This document shows, in pieces, positions 33,594 through 45,715 of a DNA stretch of 64,000 bases. Positions within the stretch are counted from its first letter, which is position 1, and each line of letters begins with the position of its first letter. The notes beneath the pieces were generated by a model. It searched no databases, was not told the origin of the DNA, and was given only the letters and a program-made list of their open reading frames with translations. The position numbers were made by a program, and so were the translations under genes. Origin of the DNA: Caprella mutica (Eukaryota > Arthropoda > Malacostraca > Amphipoda > Caprellidae); NCBI GenBank assembly GCA_947561585.1, contig CANNZV010001063.1:1-64000 (forward strand), written 5' to 3'.

Positions 33594-34066
33594 GACACGT
33601 AACATCTTTACGGGTACCTATAGAGTAAGTACAACACATAACATCTTTACGGGTACCTATAGAGTAAGTACAACACATAACATCTTTACGGGTACTATAG
33701 AGTAAGTACAACACATAACATCTTTACGGGTACCTATAGAGTAAGTACAACACATAACATCTTTACGGGTACTATAGAGTAAGTACAACACATAACATCT
33801 TTACGGGTACCTATAGAGTAAGTACAACACATAACATCTTTACGGGTACTATAGAGTAAGTACAACACATAACATCTTTACGGGTACTATAGAGTAAGTA
33901 CAACACATAACATCTTTACGGGTGCTTATAGAGTAAGTACAACACATAACATCTTTACGGGTACCTATAGAGTAAGTACAACACATAACATCTTTACGGG
34001 TACCTATAGAGTAAGTACAACACATAACATCTTTACGGGTACCAACACATAACATCTTTACGGGTA
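33594..34066. repeat. 39-bp minisatellite, about 12 copies
   Basis: Unit of the form ACACATAACATCTTTACGGG then TACCTATAGAGTAAGTACA. Some copies lack one base in TACCTATAG. The array runs straight into the 22-bp array that follows. Confidence 0.95.
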
Positions 34067-34848
34067 CCTTGAGAACTGGTAGTACCTACCTCACTCTACC
34101 TACCTTGAGAAATGATGGTAGTACTACCTCACTCTACCTACATAGAGAACTGTTAATACCTACCTTGAGAACTGTTAGTACCTACCTTGAGAACTGTTAG
34201 TACCTACCTTGAGAACTGTTAGTACCTACCTTGAGAACTGTTAGTACCTACCTTGAGAACTGTTAGTACCTACCTTGAGAACTGTTAGTACCTACCTTGA
34301 GAACTGTTAGTACCTACCTTGAGAACAGTTAGTACCTACCTTGAGAACAGTTAGTACCTACCTTGAGAACAGTTAGTACCTACCTTGAGAACAGTTAGTA
34401 CCTACCTTGAGAACAGTTAATACCTACCTTGAAAACAGTTAATACCTACCTTGAGAACAGTTAATACCTACCTTGAGAACTGTTAGTACCTACCTTGAGA
34501 ACTGTTAGTACCTACCTTGAGAACTGTTAGTACCTACCTTGAGAACTGTTAGTACCTACCTTGAGAACTGTTAGTACCTACCTTGAGAACTGTTAGTACC
34601 TACCTTGAGAACTGTTAGTACCTACCTTGAGAACTGTTAGTACCTACCTTGAGAACTGTTAGTACCTACCTTGAGAACTGTTAGTACCTACCTTGAGAAC
34701 TGTTAGTACCTACCTTGATAACTGTTAGTACCTACCTTGAGAACTGTTAGTACCTACCTTGAGAACTGTTAGTACCTACCTTGAGAACTGTTAGTACCTA
34801 CCTTGAGAACTGTTAGTACCTACCTTGAGAACTGTTAGTACCTACCAG
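34064..34848. repeat. 22-bp minisatellite, about 33 copies
   Basis: Unit TACCTTGAGAACTGTTAGTA plus CC. The first units (34064-34150) are degenerate. A block of about seven AGAACAGTTAGTA variants lies at 34320-34470. The rest is highly homogeneous. Confidence 0.95.
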
Positions 34849-34849
34849 G

Positions 34850-36095
34850 GCTATTTTATAATTTTTATAATCTAATCTAATAATTTTTTATTCTAATTTA
34901 TTCGCCTTCAAAACAAACTATTTATATATTTAGACTGAAAAAAGATGCACAATAGTTTAAGAAATACTAATTATGATAATTCTGTCTCAGCCTTACATCA
35001 AGTAATTATTTCGAATTGTTCAAGTTATTCTACTGTACCATATACATAGACAGAGTGACGCGTTTGGTGGAGGAAAGGTATAAGCCACAGTTTGAAATGT
35101 TTAGAAGCATCCAAAGTTAGTAGATAGATTTTAGAAGTTATCTAAGATATAACGGACTATCAAGGTACTTTTACCTATCTTTGCATGAGTCACTGATGGA
35201 ACAATAAAATCACAAATAATGTTATTTTCCATGAAGAAGTACATTTTGAAGCTTTGTGGCTTAGTTCATTTCTCCCCCGATTGCATCATACCTACTAGTG
35301 TGCCGTAAAGAAATTCAATGTGATAATAATTGGTAGAAAATATAAACGCATATATTATCTTAAAATATTTTCAATTGAAAAAAGTAAAGTTTTTATAATT
35401 TCCGAAGCTATTTTATTTACAATCTTAGATTTACATTATTTTATATACCTTTGAAACCCCTACCAAGTACACACAGTCTTCCTTTTTCGAAAGCCGTAAC
35501 GTAAGTACAAAACAATAATATTATACTTCATTCAGAACTTTTAGAAAAACTATATAAGCTTCGCTATATTCTTTCGTTTAGGAAGAATATATGGATTTTT
35601 ACCATTTGACGAATACAACCAAACTCAATTTAAATTAATATTTTCCTAAGTACTCTTTGTCCAATGCATCTGAAAAACATAACCGTTTTTTGAAGAAACT
35701 AATACTTTTGGAGATATGAGGGTTTGAAGTCATTCGATTTTCATAACAAATAAAGTGAAGCTATTGACGCATGTTAGGTAGTAACATTTTCACCGCGGAT
35801 AAATTTTCTGGAGTATTTTCTTTTGTAATGTACAGATCTAGATCATAATTCAATAAAATACTGATCCATTGATTGACAAATCATCACTGAACTAATTATC
35901 ATTTGCATGTTAAAAATGCATATTGACAGACCCACTCTCCAAGGTGTGCAACTCGACAATTTGCGCAGAACATATGCACCAGTGACTATAAAGTGTGTGC
36001 AACAGTACACTAACTAAATGTGCACACAATTATCATTATTGCGCTATGTGGTTGTTTGCAAAAGCTGTTCGCACAGTGGTCACTTTCACAGGAAG
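34850..36095. other. Unannotated intronic DNA
   Basis: AT-rich and non-repetitive. No exon-like or transposon-like signal seen. Confidence 0.5.
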
Positions 36096-36100
36096 ATAAG

Positions 36101-36245
36101 TGTGACTACACTCATGACTATGTTGCTATGTGTGACTACACTCATGACTATGCTATGTATGACTACACTCATGACTATGTTGCTATGTGTGACTACACTC
36201 ATGACTATGTTGCTATGTGTGACTACACTCATGACTATGTTGCAC
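36101..36245. repeat. 30-bp minisatellite, about 5 copies
   Basis: Unit GTGTGACTACACTCATGACT followed by ATGTTGCTAT. One copy is 27 bp. The unit length is a multiple of three, so frames on both strands stay open without meaning. Confidence 0.9.
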
Positions 36246-36379
36246 ACAGTAAACAGACTCAGTAGTGTAAATGATGTGCTGCAGTACGTTTCTACAAAAG
36301 ACTTTCTAACACAGACTGAGTACCACAAGATGTGTGAAGGTAGAAGAGAAGTAGGCCAAGATGTAGAGTGGCACCAGTA

Positions 36380-36515
36380 AACCTACCAATAGAGTGAGCC
36401 ACAGTCAATCTACCCTCAGTACCTACCACTATAGAGTGACACCACAATCAATCTACCTTCAGTGCCTACCACTATAGAGTGACACCACAACCAATCTACC
36501 TTCAGTACCTACCAC
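36380..36515. repeat. Degenerate ~55-bp repeat, about 3 copies
   Basis: CAATCTACCTTCAGTACCTA, then CCACTATAGAGTGACACCACA, repeated with small changes. Confidence 0.7.
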
Positions 36516-37024
36516 TATACACCAGAGACCAACATGGCAGTGCAGCCTTCATTAGAGTTTATACTGTATTATTGTGTTTAGAATATCTCCAGAGCGAATA
36601 GTTCTTTGGAGGTAATTATTTTTGTAACACAGAAATACGGTTCATTATTCGATATTTTGTTTTTTCTCAAATATTTAGTTGTTAGTAGAAATATTTATTA
36701 TTTCATCAAGGTTAGTAAATGTTTCATAGACATTGGTAGAAATGTTGAATTTTGTAGGTTGAGACTTCCTTAACACTGTTGGAACGTGTTAAAGTTTACA
36801 AGTCCAAGGAAGGGTTTAGTCGTTCTCACCGGTATGCCAGCATCACAAGACTTGTCCTGACAACATACATTGAATTCTCTACAAGGAGTCAAAGCCTAAG
36901 AAAAGCATACGAGGTAGAGCACCAGTTGAGGAAGATTGTAGAACACATTCCTATTTTGCTGAGAAGTTATTCTAAGAGTCAGAGGAACTAGAGTCAGTGC
37001 TGACTCCTGCAGCCAATGAGCAAA

Positions 37025-37250
37025 CCCATTCATTGGCCCATTCACATCTACTCAGTAACCCATTGACTGCCCCATCCACATCTACTCAGTGTAACCCATT
37101 CACTGCCCCATCCACATCTACTCAGTGTAACCCATTCACTGCCCCATCCACATCTACTCAGTGTAACCCATTCACTGCCCCCATCCACATCTACTCAGTG
37201 TAACCCATTCACTGCCCCATCCACATCTACTCAGTGTAACCCATTGATTT
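37025..37250. repeat. 36-bp minisatellite, about 6 copies
   Basis: Unit GCCCCATCCACATCTACTCA followed by GTGTAACCCATTCACT. The first units are shorter and diverged. Confidence 0.92.
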
Positions 37251-37254
37251 TAAA

Positions 37255-38625
37255 GTGGAAAGATAACCCCATGTTTTAAGTTAATTCCATAAACAGACCA
37301 TTATTAATTCAATTATGGCAAATATAAATCCCCAAGATAAAACAGTCACCAGTTCATCAATACAGTTCACCATGAGTCATATTACATCTCTAATGTATGA
37401 AGCAACTCACTGAACAGTAAGACAATTAGCTGCAAGTTATCTATAGCTTACGTCACCAAATGATAAGATATATCCTGAGGCAACTACACACCACATTATG
37501 ACTCGCACCAGAGAAGTAAGTAAGCGCACAGTACAAATGTACTGAAAGATATTATTTTAGAACAGAGATATTACTTCAAAATTATGCCCTTCATTTTCAT
37601 AACTTCTAATTGAGGCTCTACAGGCATATGCACATTGTTGATGTATGTATGTATGCATATCAGAACAATTTACACAGATGGATGATCAGCGATAACAGTT
37701 AAAAAACTATGGTGCAAAGTCAGCATTCGTTTGTTCAATGGCAATACAAAGAAGCAATTTCAGAAAGAAATGTTGAAGCTTGCATTTTAAAAGAATTACT
37801 CTTATCCTAATTACAGAAATATTAAAGTTTATATCAAGGTATGAATTAACAAAGTATTACATGGATTTTCTGGAGTAAATAAAGTAACTATCTACACAAC
37901 ACACTGGACATTAATATTTTATAAGAAAAAGGACTTGAACCTGTGGGACTTACATGAGGTTATCATTTGAAAGTTTTTAACGACAGCGATATTTTGAAAT
38001 TGTCTAAGGTTACAGAAGAGTTTCCAAAACATTTAATAATTCATTCATAATAAAAGTCCTGCATATCAAAGTAATGAAGTGACGTCTCATGTTTTTGGTC
38101 AATCCCCAAACTGTGATTTATTGTCTCTGGAAGATTCCCTCGTCACAGTTACATCACCTTTAGTGTGCCTACATATTAGGCACTGTAGGCAGTGACGTGT
38201 CTACGCGTCATGCAAACGCAGTAGGAAATACAGTGACGTCATTAGTGCTCCAGACCAATGGCGTGCCTCTGACGCTGTAGCTAGTCATGCATAGCTGTAC
38301 GAAGTAATTGTAGTGATTCACTGTGAAGTCACACCGCCCACCAACCTTCAGTGTGAACAACAGATAAAAACTCTGACGCGTTGCTTCTTTTCGTGGTAAG
38401 GAATAATAAAACTTATCACCGTGTGACCTTATTGAGGTCAATGAAGAGGTCAAACTGATAGTTGGCTCATCTCTGATGGTACAAAGTTAATAATTGCGAT
38501 CTGGATTACAACTTACCATAATAATTGATTTCCAAACACTACGAGGCACAAACAAAATGACAGCCATGATATTGTGTGTTTGAATTCAATCACAAAATAA
38601 TACTAAAAATAAGTTGATAATATTG
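37255..38625. other. Unannotated intronic DNA
   Basis: No exon, transposon terminus or tandem array recognised. A GTGACGTCATTAG stretch at about 38232 is one of several TGACGTCA-type sites in the window. Confidence 0.5.
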
Positions 38626-38631
38626 ACTATA

Positions 38632-39009
38632 GAGCACACGCTACTAAAGCACACGCTACTAAAGCACACGCTACTAAAGCACACGCTACTTAAGCACACG
38701 CTACTAAAGCACACGCTACTAAAGCACACGCTACTAAAGCACACGCTACTAAAGCACACGCTACTAAAGCACACGCTACTAAAGCACACGCTACTAAAGC
38801 ACACGCTACTAAAGCACACGCTACTAAAGCACACGCTACTTAAGCACACGCTACTAAAGCACACGCTACTAAAGCACACGCTACTTAAGCACACGCTACT
38901 TAAGCACACGCTACTAAAGCACACGCTACTTAAGCACACGCTACTAAAGCACACGCTACTTAAGCACACGCTACTTAAGCACACGCTACTAAAGCATACG
39001 CTACTAAAG
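38632..39009. repeat. 15-bp minisatellite, about 25 copies
   Basis: The unit GCACACGCTACTAAA has a single-base variant, GCACACGCTACTTAA, scattered through the right half. It joins the following 29-bp array, which shares the CGCTACT element at the junction. Confidence 0.95.
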
Positions 39010-39014
39010 CTAAA

Positions 39015-39335
39015 ATATATTTAACGCTACTTTAGCATTCACCATAAATTTAACGTTGCTAAAGCATTCACCATAAATTTAACGTTACTGTGGCATTCAC
39101 CATAAATTTAACGTTACTGTGGCATTCACCATAAATTTAACGTTACTGTGGCATTCACCATAAATTTAACGTTGCTAAAGCATTCACCATAAATTTAACG
39201 TTGCTAAAGCATTCACCATAAATTTAACGTTGCTAAAGCATTCACCATAAATTTAACGTTACTGTGGCATTCACCATAAATTTAACGTTACTGTGGCATC
39301 TACCATAAATTTAACGTTACTGTAGCATTTACAGT
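39015..39335. repeat. 29-bp minisatellite, about 11 copies
   Basis: Unit GCATTCACCATAAATTTAAC then GTTACTGTG or GTTGCTAAA. The two endings occur in runs rather than alternating. Confidence 0.93.
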
Positions 39336-40139
39336 TCGCAATACATACTAAAAAACGTGTGCATGTTACTATGTACGTAATGGTGAGTACGTAAGTTTGT
39401 GTGCGTGTCTATCGTCAAGGCCACGCCCCTCCACCCAATCACCCCCATCCCCCTCTTACACAAACGTACGCACACACGCGTGCCAGCTGATCAGATGGTG
39501 GGTTGGGGAGGGAGGGACATTGCTTTTAAATTTCAAATGGACGCAATAGTTACTGACGAAATCTATTATTGAACAAATAGATCATTGATAGTTATTGTAC
39601 GAATGGCGAGTTATTTAAAAATTAAACAATTAAAAGATTCAATAATGAAGTGTTCATAATGAGTGAAGTAAAGATTAAGAACAAATTAAATGTAGAAGAA
39701 AGGTTTGGTTTGCCATTAGAAAGATAACTGCAAGGTGAAAGGCATAAGTAGTGCATCACAATAGCGACACTTGGCAATGATGCTGCTGTATCAGTTAATT
39801 CAGGGAAATGGGCACACAATATTAGGGCAAGTGATTCAGTACACAAATTGCGAATTGAACATCACATGCAAATTTAAATAGATTAGTAATTTAAAAAACG
39901 CCTTAAATGATCATCATTAAAATATATTCCTTGTGGAGAGGACCAAAAATATGTAATTTAACACTTAACCATGATACTTGCAGGTATCATGGATACCAAT
40001 AAAATAACGAGTTAAATTATATTTTCTATATAATCGCTGTTCTCGCCACATTAAACACATTTATAAGTTTTTTTTTGTAGTAACTATTGAAATTTTCCTG
40101 AGGCCTTTAATTCGCACCTGGCAATTGACCATAAAATAA

Positions 40140-40640
40140 AGGCAGCGCCGTTCCACCTCAGCGTCCTATGTTATTCGTACGGGGATAAAAATGAGGTTCA
40201 TTAACATCTGTACAGCTGACCATTTCCCTGAATTTAATTCGATATTTGGGTGCCTAATAGCTAATCCTATTCTTTGCTTTAAAGTTTATCGAAATAAAAA
40301 GTTACGAGTTATTTAAATCGTTTCCTGTGGTTGTTTCGGAAAGGTTGAGCAGGCAGCGTGTTGCTCCAAAGAAACTAGCCAAAGCACCACTCGAAACGAC
40401 AGCCACTGACTTGAAAACGAATGGACCATAACTTTTTTATTTCAAAACTAATTTTAATTAATTTTCAAGCTATTAATGCAGCTAGTTATTAGTTATTCAA
40501 ATATCGAATTAAAATTTTCCAAGATTAAGTAAATCAGCAGCTGTACAGATGTTAATGAACCTCATTTTTATCCCCGTACGAATAACATAGGAATATTACA
40601 CTGATAAGCTGAGTTGGAACGGCGCTAACTTTACTTCATA
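40140..40640. mobile_element. MITE with ~90-bp inverted ends
   Basis: The left arm (AGCGCCGTTCCACCTCAGC.. through TATGTTATTCGTACGGGGAT and AGGTTCATTAACATCTGTAC) is matched by the complement at 40540-40635. An inner pair (TTCGATATTTG / CAAATATCGAA) extends the fold. The right arm holds a small insertion of about 15 bp. There is no coding sequence. Confidence 0.8.
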
Positions 40641-40664
40641 GATCTGTTGTGCTATTGTGACTTT

Positions 40665-41335
40665 ACCATAGAGAGTAGCTATGTACTACCAGTGCACTAT
40701 GTACTTTACAATAGAGAGTAGCTATGTACTACCAGTGCACTATGTACTGTACCCTAGAGAGTAGCTATGTACTACCAGTGCACTATGTACTTTACCATAG
40801 AGAGTAGCTATGTACTACCAGTGCACTATGTACTTTACCATAGAGAGTAGCTATGTACTACCAGTGCACTATGTACTGTACCCTAGAGAGTAGCTATGTA
40901 CTACCAGTGCACTATGTACTTTACAATAGAGAGTAGCTATGTACTACCAGTGCACTATGTACTTTACCCTAGAGAGTACCTATGTACTACCAGTGCACTA
41001 TGTACTGTACCCTAGAGAGTAGCTATGTACTACCAGTGCACTATGTACTTTACCCTAGAGAGTAGCTATGTACTACCAGTGCACTATGTACTTTACCCTA
41101 GAGAGTAGCTATGTACTACCAGTGCACTATGTACTTTACCCTAGAGAGTAGCTATGTACTACCAGTGCACTATGTACTTTACCCTAGAGAGTAGCTATGT
41201 ACTACCAGTGCACTATGTACTTTACCCTAGAGAGTACCTATGTACTACCAGTGCACTATGTACTTTACCATAGAGAGTAGCTATGTACTGCCAGTGCACT
41301 ATGTACTTTGCCCTAGAGAGTAGCACTATGTACTT
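40665..41335. repeat. 43-bp minisatellite, about 15 copies
   Basis: Unit GAGAGTAGCTATGTACTACC then AGTGCACTATGTACTTTACCATA. ACCATA, ACAATA and ACCCTA variants mark subsets of units. Confidence 0.95.
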
Positions 41336-41705
41336 TAGTTTGGTGCGTTACACCGTTATAGTGTGTGTACATGGAATATACATCACTAGTGATGATTGTA
41401 GTCATGAGTTAGCGTCATTGATATCACCATTTTATCTAGGCCCCAAGAGAGAAAAAACTAGATTTAATCAATCAATAAAAAACAAGCTTATGGTCAATGA
41501 ATTAAAATACTATTTTATATTTTTGAATATTTATCTGTAACATGGAAATGAGTTGATTTATCCCTAAATGTGTGGAGGGATGGCGCAAATCGTAACGGCA
41601 CTCTGACAAAAACTAATACTTTGATTAAACAAATAATACTAATGAAATAAAATTTTCTACAGCTAAACAAATTCTACATAAATGAAAAACACTAGTAATG
41701 TGAAC

Positions 41706-42372
41706 TAGTCACTGTACAGCACCAGTCACTGTACAGCACCAGTCACTGTACAGCACCAGTCACTGTACAGCACCAGTCACTGTACAGCACCAGTCACTGT
41801 ACAGCACCAGTCACTGTACAGCACCAGTCACTGTACAGCACCAGTCACTGTACAGCACCAGTCACTGTACAGCACCAGTCACTGTACAGCACCAGTCACT
41901 GTACAGCACCAGTCACTGCTCACCACCAGTCACTGCTCACCACCAGTCACTGCTCACCACCAGTCACTGCTCACCACCAGTCACTGCTCACCACCAGTCA
42001 CTGTACACCACCAGTCACTGTACACCACCAGTCACTGTACACCACCAGTCACTGTACACCACCAGTCACTGTACACCACCAGTCACTGTACACCACCAGT
42101 CACTGTACACCACCAGTCACTGCTCACCACCAGTCACTGCTCACCACCAGTCACTGTACACCACCAGTCACTGTAGTCACTGCACACCACCAGTCACTGT
42201 AGTCACTGCACACCACCAGTCACTGTACACCACCAGTCACTGTAGTCACTGCACATCACCAGTCACTGTAGTCACTGCACATCACCAGTCACTGTAGTCA
42301 CTGCACACCACCAGTCACTGTAGTCACTGCACATCACCAGTCACTGTAGTCACTGCACACCAACAGTCACAG
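41706..42372. repeat. 17-bp minisatellite with higher-order variants, ~38 copies
   Basis: The base unit AGTCACTGTACAGCACC comes in blocks: ..GTACAGCACC, then ..GCTCACCACC, then ..GTACACCACC. A longer composite follows with an extra AGTCACTGCACA inserted, alternating with the simple unit toward the right end. Confidence 0.95.
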
Positions 42373-42529
42373 CTTTACAAAGCAATGCGGAAGCAGTAAC
42401 TTCAAAAATTTGAGACTAAAATTACGTATATAACTTAACTGTTGATAATACAATGAGAATATCAGTTAGAAACATAGCTGTACAAATAGGGGGTCGCTTT
42501 GCGCATCATTTTCACATTACTATTCATAA

Positions 42530-43345
42530 ATGAGTAGTCACTAAGTTGTTTTCACCACCAAAGGGTACTACTCACTAAGTTGTTTTCACCACCAAAGGGT
42601 ACTACTCACTAAGTTGTTTTCACCACCAAAGGGTATTACTCACTAAGTTGTTTTCACCACCAAAAGGTACTACTCACTAAGTTGTTTTCACCACCAAAAG
42701 GTACTACTCACTAAGTTGTTTTCACCACCAAAGGGTACTACTCACTAAGTTGTTTTCACCACCAAAGGGTACTACTCACTAAGTTGTTTTCACCACCAAA
42801 GGGTAGTACTCACTAAGTTGTTTTCACCACCAAAGGGTACTACTCACTAAGTTGTTTTCACCACCAAAGGGTACTACTCACTAAGTTGTTTTCACCACCA
42901 AAGGGTACTACTCACTAAGTTGTTTTCACCACCAAAGGGTACTACTCACTAAGTTGTTTTCACCACCAAAGGGTACTACTCACTAAGTTGTTTTCACCAC
43001 CAAAGGGTACTACTCACTAAGTTGTTTTCACCATCAAAGGGTACTACTCACTAAGTTGTTTTCACCACCAAAGGGTACTACTCACTAAGTTGTTTTCACC
43101 ACCAAAGGGTACTACTCTCTAAGTTGTTTTCACCATCAAAGGGTACTACTCTCTAAGTTGTTTTCACCATCAAAGGGTACTACTCACTAAGTTGTTTTCA
43201 CCATCAAAGGGTACTACTCACTAAGTTGTTTTCACCACCAAAGGCTACTTACTACTCACTAAGTTGTTTTCACCACCAAAGGGTACTACTCACTAAGTTG
43301 TTTTCACCACCAAAGGGTACTACTCACTAAGTTGTTTTCAGTCAC
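42530..43345. repeat. 34-bp minisatellite, about 24 copies
   Basis: Unit TACTACTCACTAAGTTGTTT followed by TCACCACCAAAGGG. Units are highly homogeneous with few point variants (ACCATCAAAG, AAAAGG). The array lacks variable spacers and so is not a CRISPR. Confidence 0.95.
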
Positions 43346-43881
43346 TAGTGTGGTAGTTAGTAACGGTGAGGCTATCCTTTACACTCACTGCTATTTAAAG
43401 CCTCTACTTCCCATTGTACAAACTATAGCTTAGTAACAGCTACCTCCAAGACATGTAGCTTATATACGCCACTGTTAGAACATTTAACGTAGCTGAAGCT
43501 TCAACTAAAAATATATTGTAAGTTTCCATAGTGGACTATTTTTTCGTTGATTTTATTAGATACAATGATTCTTTTGAAGGAACTGCTGTCAGCAAATTTG
43601 CTTTAGTAATTAGTATGTAAAGCTATTTTCTACATAGCTAAAAAATAATTAATTAATATGAAAGTTTCTATGAACTAGGGTAAGTTCTTAAGTTATAGAA
43701 CGGTTCGACATCTTCGGTTATAATTTTTTTTAATATTAATTCGTATCCCTGATATCTAAAGGTATACTGGATACGAATATAAATGGTGCGAAAATGTGCA
43801 GTGGTTCAATAACTGAGATGTTACCCCATCACTCTACAATAGATGATTCTCACCGAAGGTGTGTATCGCTACTGTACTCAC

Positions 43882-44033
43882 CTTCTGTGCAGCAGGTGAT
43901 GCCGTTAGTGCTCTCTGTTCCTCAGATACTCCAATGACATTAACACCAACCAACCAAAAGCTTTTCTTAAGTTCTCACACTTGCTTCACTTTAAATCACT
44001 CCTGCAAATATTATCAACAATAATCTCAATGAT
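43882..44033 (-). other. Predicted 5'-UTR exon of the A20/AN1 gene
   Basis: 152 nt bounded by TTTGTTCTTTTCAG (AG at 44035-44034) and GAAG|GTGAGT. A short upstream frame begins ATGTCATTGGAG and stops after about a dozen codons. It is predicted from splice signals and position only. Confidence 0.45.
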
Positions 44034-44097
44034 CTGAAAAGAACAAAAGTTATTGCTAAACACAAAATTTAGAGAAAGAACTAGAAACTAAGGGACT

Positions 44098-44162
44098 AGT
44101 TATGATGGGGCCATGGAAGATTAAGAGGGGACTCTACTTAATCTTCTATGGCCCTAATAACA
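44098..44162. other. Short near-perfect hairpin
   Basis: Arms GGCCATGGAAGATTAAG and CTTAATCTTCTATGGCC pair around an 11-nt loop. Pairing extends outward to GTTAT/ATAAC with a 2-nt bulge, for about 25 bp in all. The size fits a miRNA precursor or a very small MITE. Nothing distinguishes the two here. Confidence 0.5.
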
Positions 44163-44219
44163 AAATCTCAGTAGAGATACAATCCACCTTCACAATAGCG
44201 ATGGAAGTATGATTTAATC

Positions 44220-44430
44220 ATTGTACAATAGAAATACACACTGTACTATTGTATACACCGTACAGTGTGTACAATAGTAGTACACACTGTACTATTGCAC
44301 ACTGTACAGTGTGTACAATAGTAGTACACACTGTACTATTGCACACTGTACAGTGTGTACAATAGTAGTACACACTGTACAATGTGCTATTGTACACCGT
44401 AGCTACAGTGTGTACAATAGTACACACCAA
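44220..44430. repeat. Palindromic minisatellite (GTACAATAGTAGTACACAC type)
   Basis: Units of about 63 bp combine ACACTGTACTATTG and its complement CAATAGTAGTACA/ACTGTACAGTGT, so each unit is an inverted repeat. Three to four copies decay toward the right end. Confidence 0.85.
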
Positions 44431-45029
44431 TAGCAAGGTATGGGACAATAATGTTGACGGGGCAGTACTTCTCACTGGCTAAAGTCGTACAAGGACATAG
44501 TAACTTGTTTGCAAACCTCACTTCTAGGAATGCAGAGTAATGGATTTACTTCTTCATTGTGCTTTATAATCATTCAATTACAATAGGAGGAAACAATTAA
44601 CATTGCTATACACACACACGTTACTTTGGACTGCCCTTCAAACTGTGAGTGTGTGAACAGTTACTTGGTGACTAGTTCCTAGAGAACGTAGCTCTCAGAG
44701 AACTAACATTATAGTCAATGTTTCCAATGCAGTGGTAGAACTATAACCCAAACTATTACCAAAAGGTAAAGGAAGTGATGAGCTATTTCCTAGCCTGAGG
44801 TTCACAACAATATCCTTACTAGGAACACTCACTAGGATATTATGGTGTACTCTAACACTCAATGGGGAAAAAGAACAGGAAAAGACCGCTCAAAAACACA
44901 CCTCGAATGCTATTATATCTTATGAGAAGAAAATTTTGCATCCACTGTATGTAGCCATGATGCTGAAGCTGAATAAAATACAGTCACACAATATAAACAA
45001 GTGTATTTATTGTAGATACCGACTCATTG

Positions 45030-45715
45030 TTCCACATACTCTGAGGAACGGTATCCTTTTATCGTATCCCAAATACCGTGAAACAGAGCTTCCTCGTACC
45101 GTATCTTAGTCTGGGATACGGTAAGAGATATTGTGAATCTCCGTATCCTCGTATCTTATCCTGATACTATTAAACACTGTATCCTCGTATTGTATCCCAG
45201 ATACTATAAAACACAGTATCCTCATATTGTATCCCAGATACTATAAAACACAGTATCCTCATATTGTATCCCAGATAATATAAAACACAGTATCCTCGTA
45301 TCTTATCCTGATACTATTAAACACTGCATCCTCGTATCTTATCCTGATACTATTAACACTGCATCCTCGTATTGGATCCTAGATACAATTAACACAGTAT
45401 CCTCGTATTCCAGATACTATAAATCACAGTATCCTCGTATTCCAGATATTATTAAACACAGTATCCTCGTATTCCAGATATTATTAAACACAGTATCCTC
45501 GTATTGTATCTCAGATACTATGAAACACAGTATCCTCGTGTCATATCCCAGATACTATGAAACACAGTATCCTCGTATTGTATCCCAGATTCTGTGAAAC
45601 ACAGTATCCTCGTATTGTATCCCAGATTCTGTGAAACACAGTATCCTCGTATTGTATCCCAGATTCTGTGAAACACAGTATCCTCGTATTGTATCCAGGT
45701 TCTATAGAACACAGT
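45030..45715. repeat. Degenerate ~37-bp minisatellite
   Basis: Units such as GTATCCCAGATACTATAAAA and CACAGTATCCTCGTATT vary in length by a few bases. About 18 diverged copies become more homogeneous toward 45700, where the 28-bp array begins with the shared CACAGTATC segment. Confidence 0.9.

Noticed and set aside
36779..36991. 70-codon plus-strand frame (MERVKVYKSKEG..)
   Set aside because: It matches no family I recognise, is isolated between intronic repeats on the antisense strand of the gene, and has no splice or promoter support.
38586..39024. Frames of 132 and 136 codons with CFSSV or KHTLL repeats
   Set aside because: Artefact of the 15-bp minisatellite on both strands.
39415..39520. 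GC-rich CCCCTCCACCC/GGGTTGGGGAGGG stretch as a promoter
   Set aside because: It is a local imperfect inverted C/G tract with no exon or start signal nearby.
42530..43345. Regular 34-bp direct repeats that could be mistaken for a CRISPR array
   Set aside because: The repeats are head-to-tail with no variable spacers, the setting is a eukaryotic intron, and no cas genes exist. It is a minisatellite.
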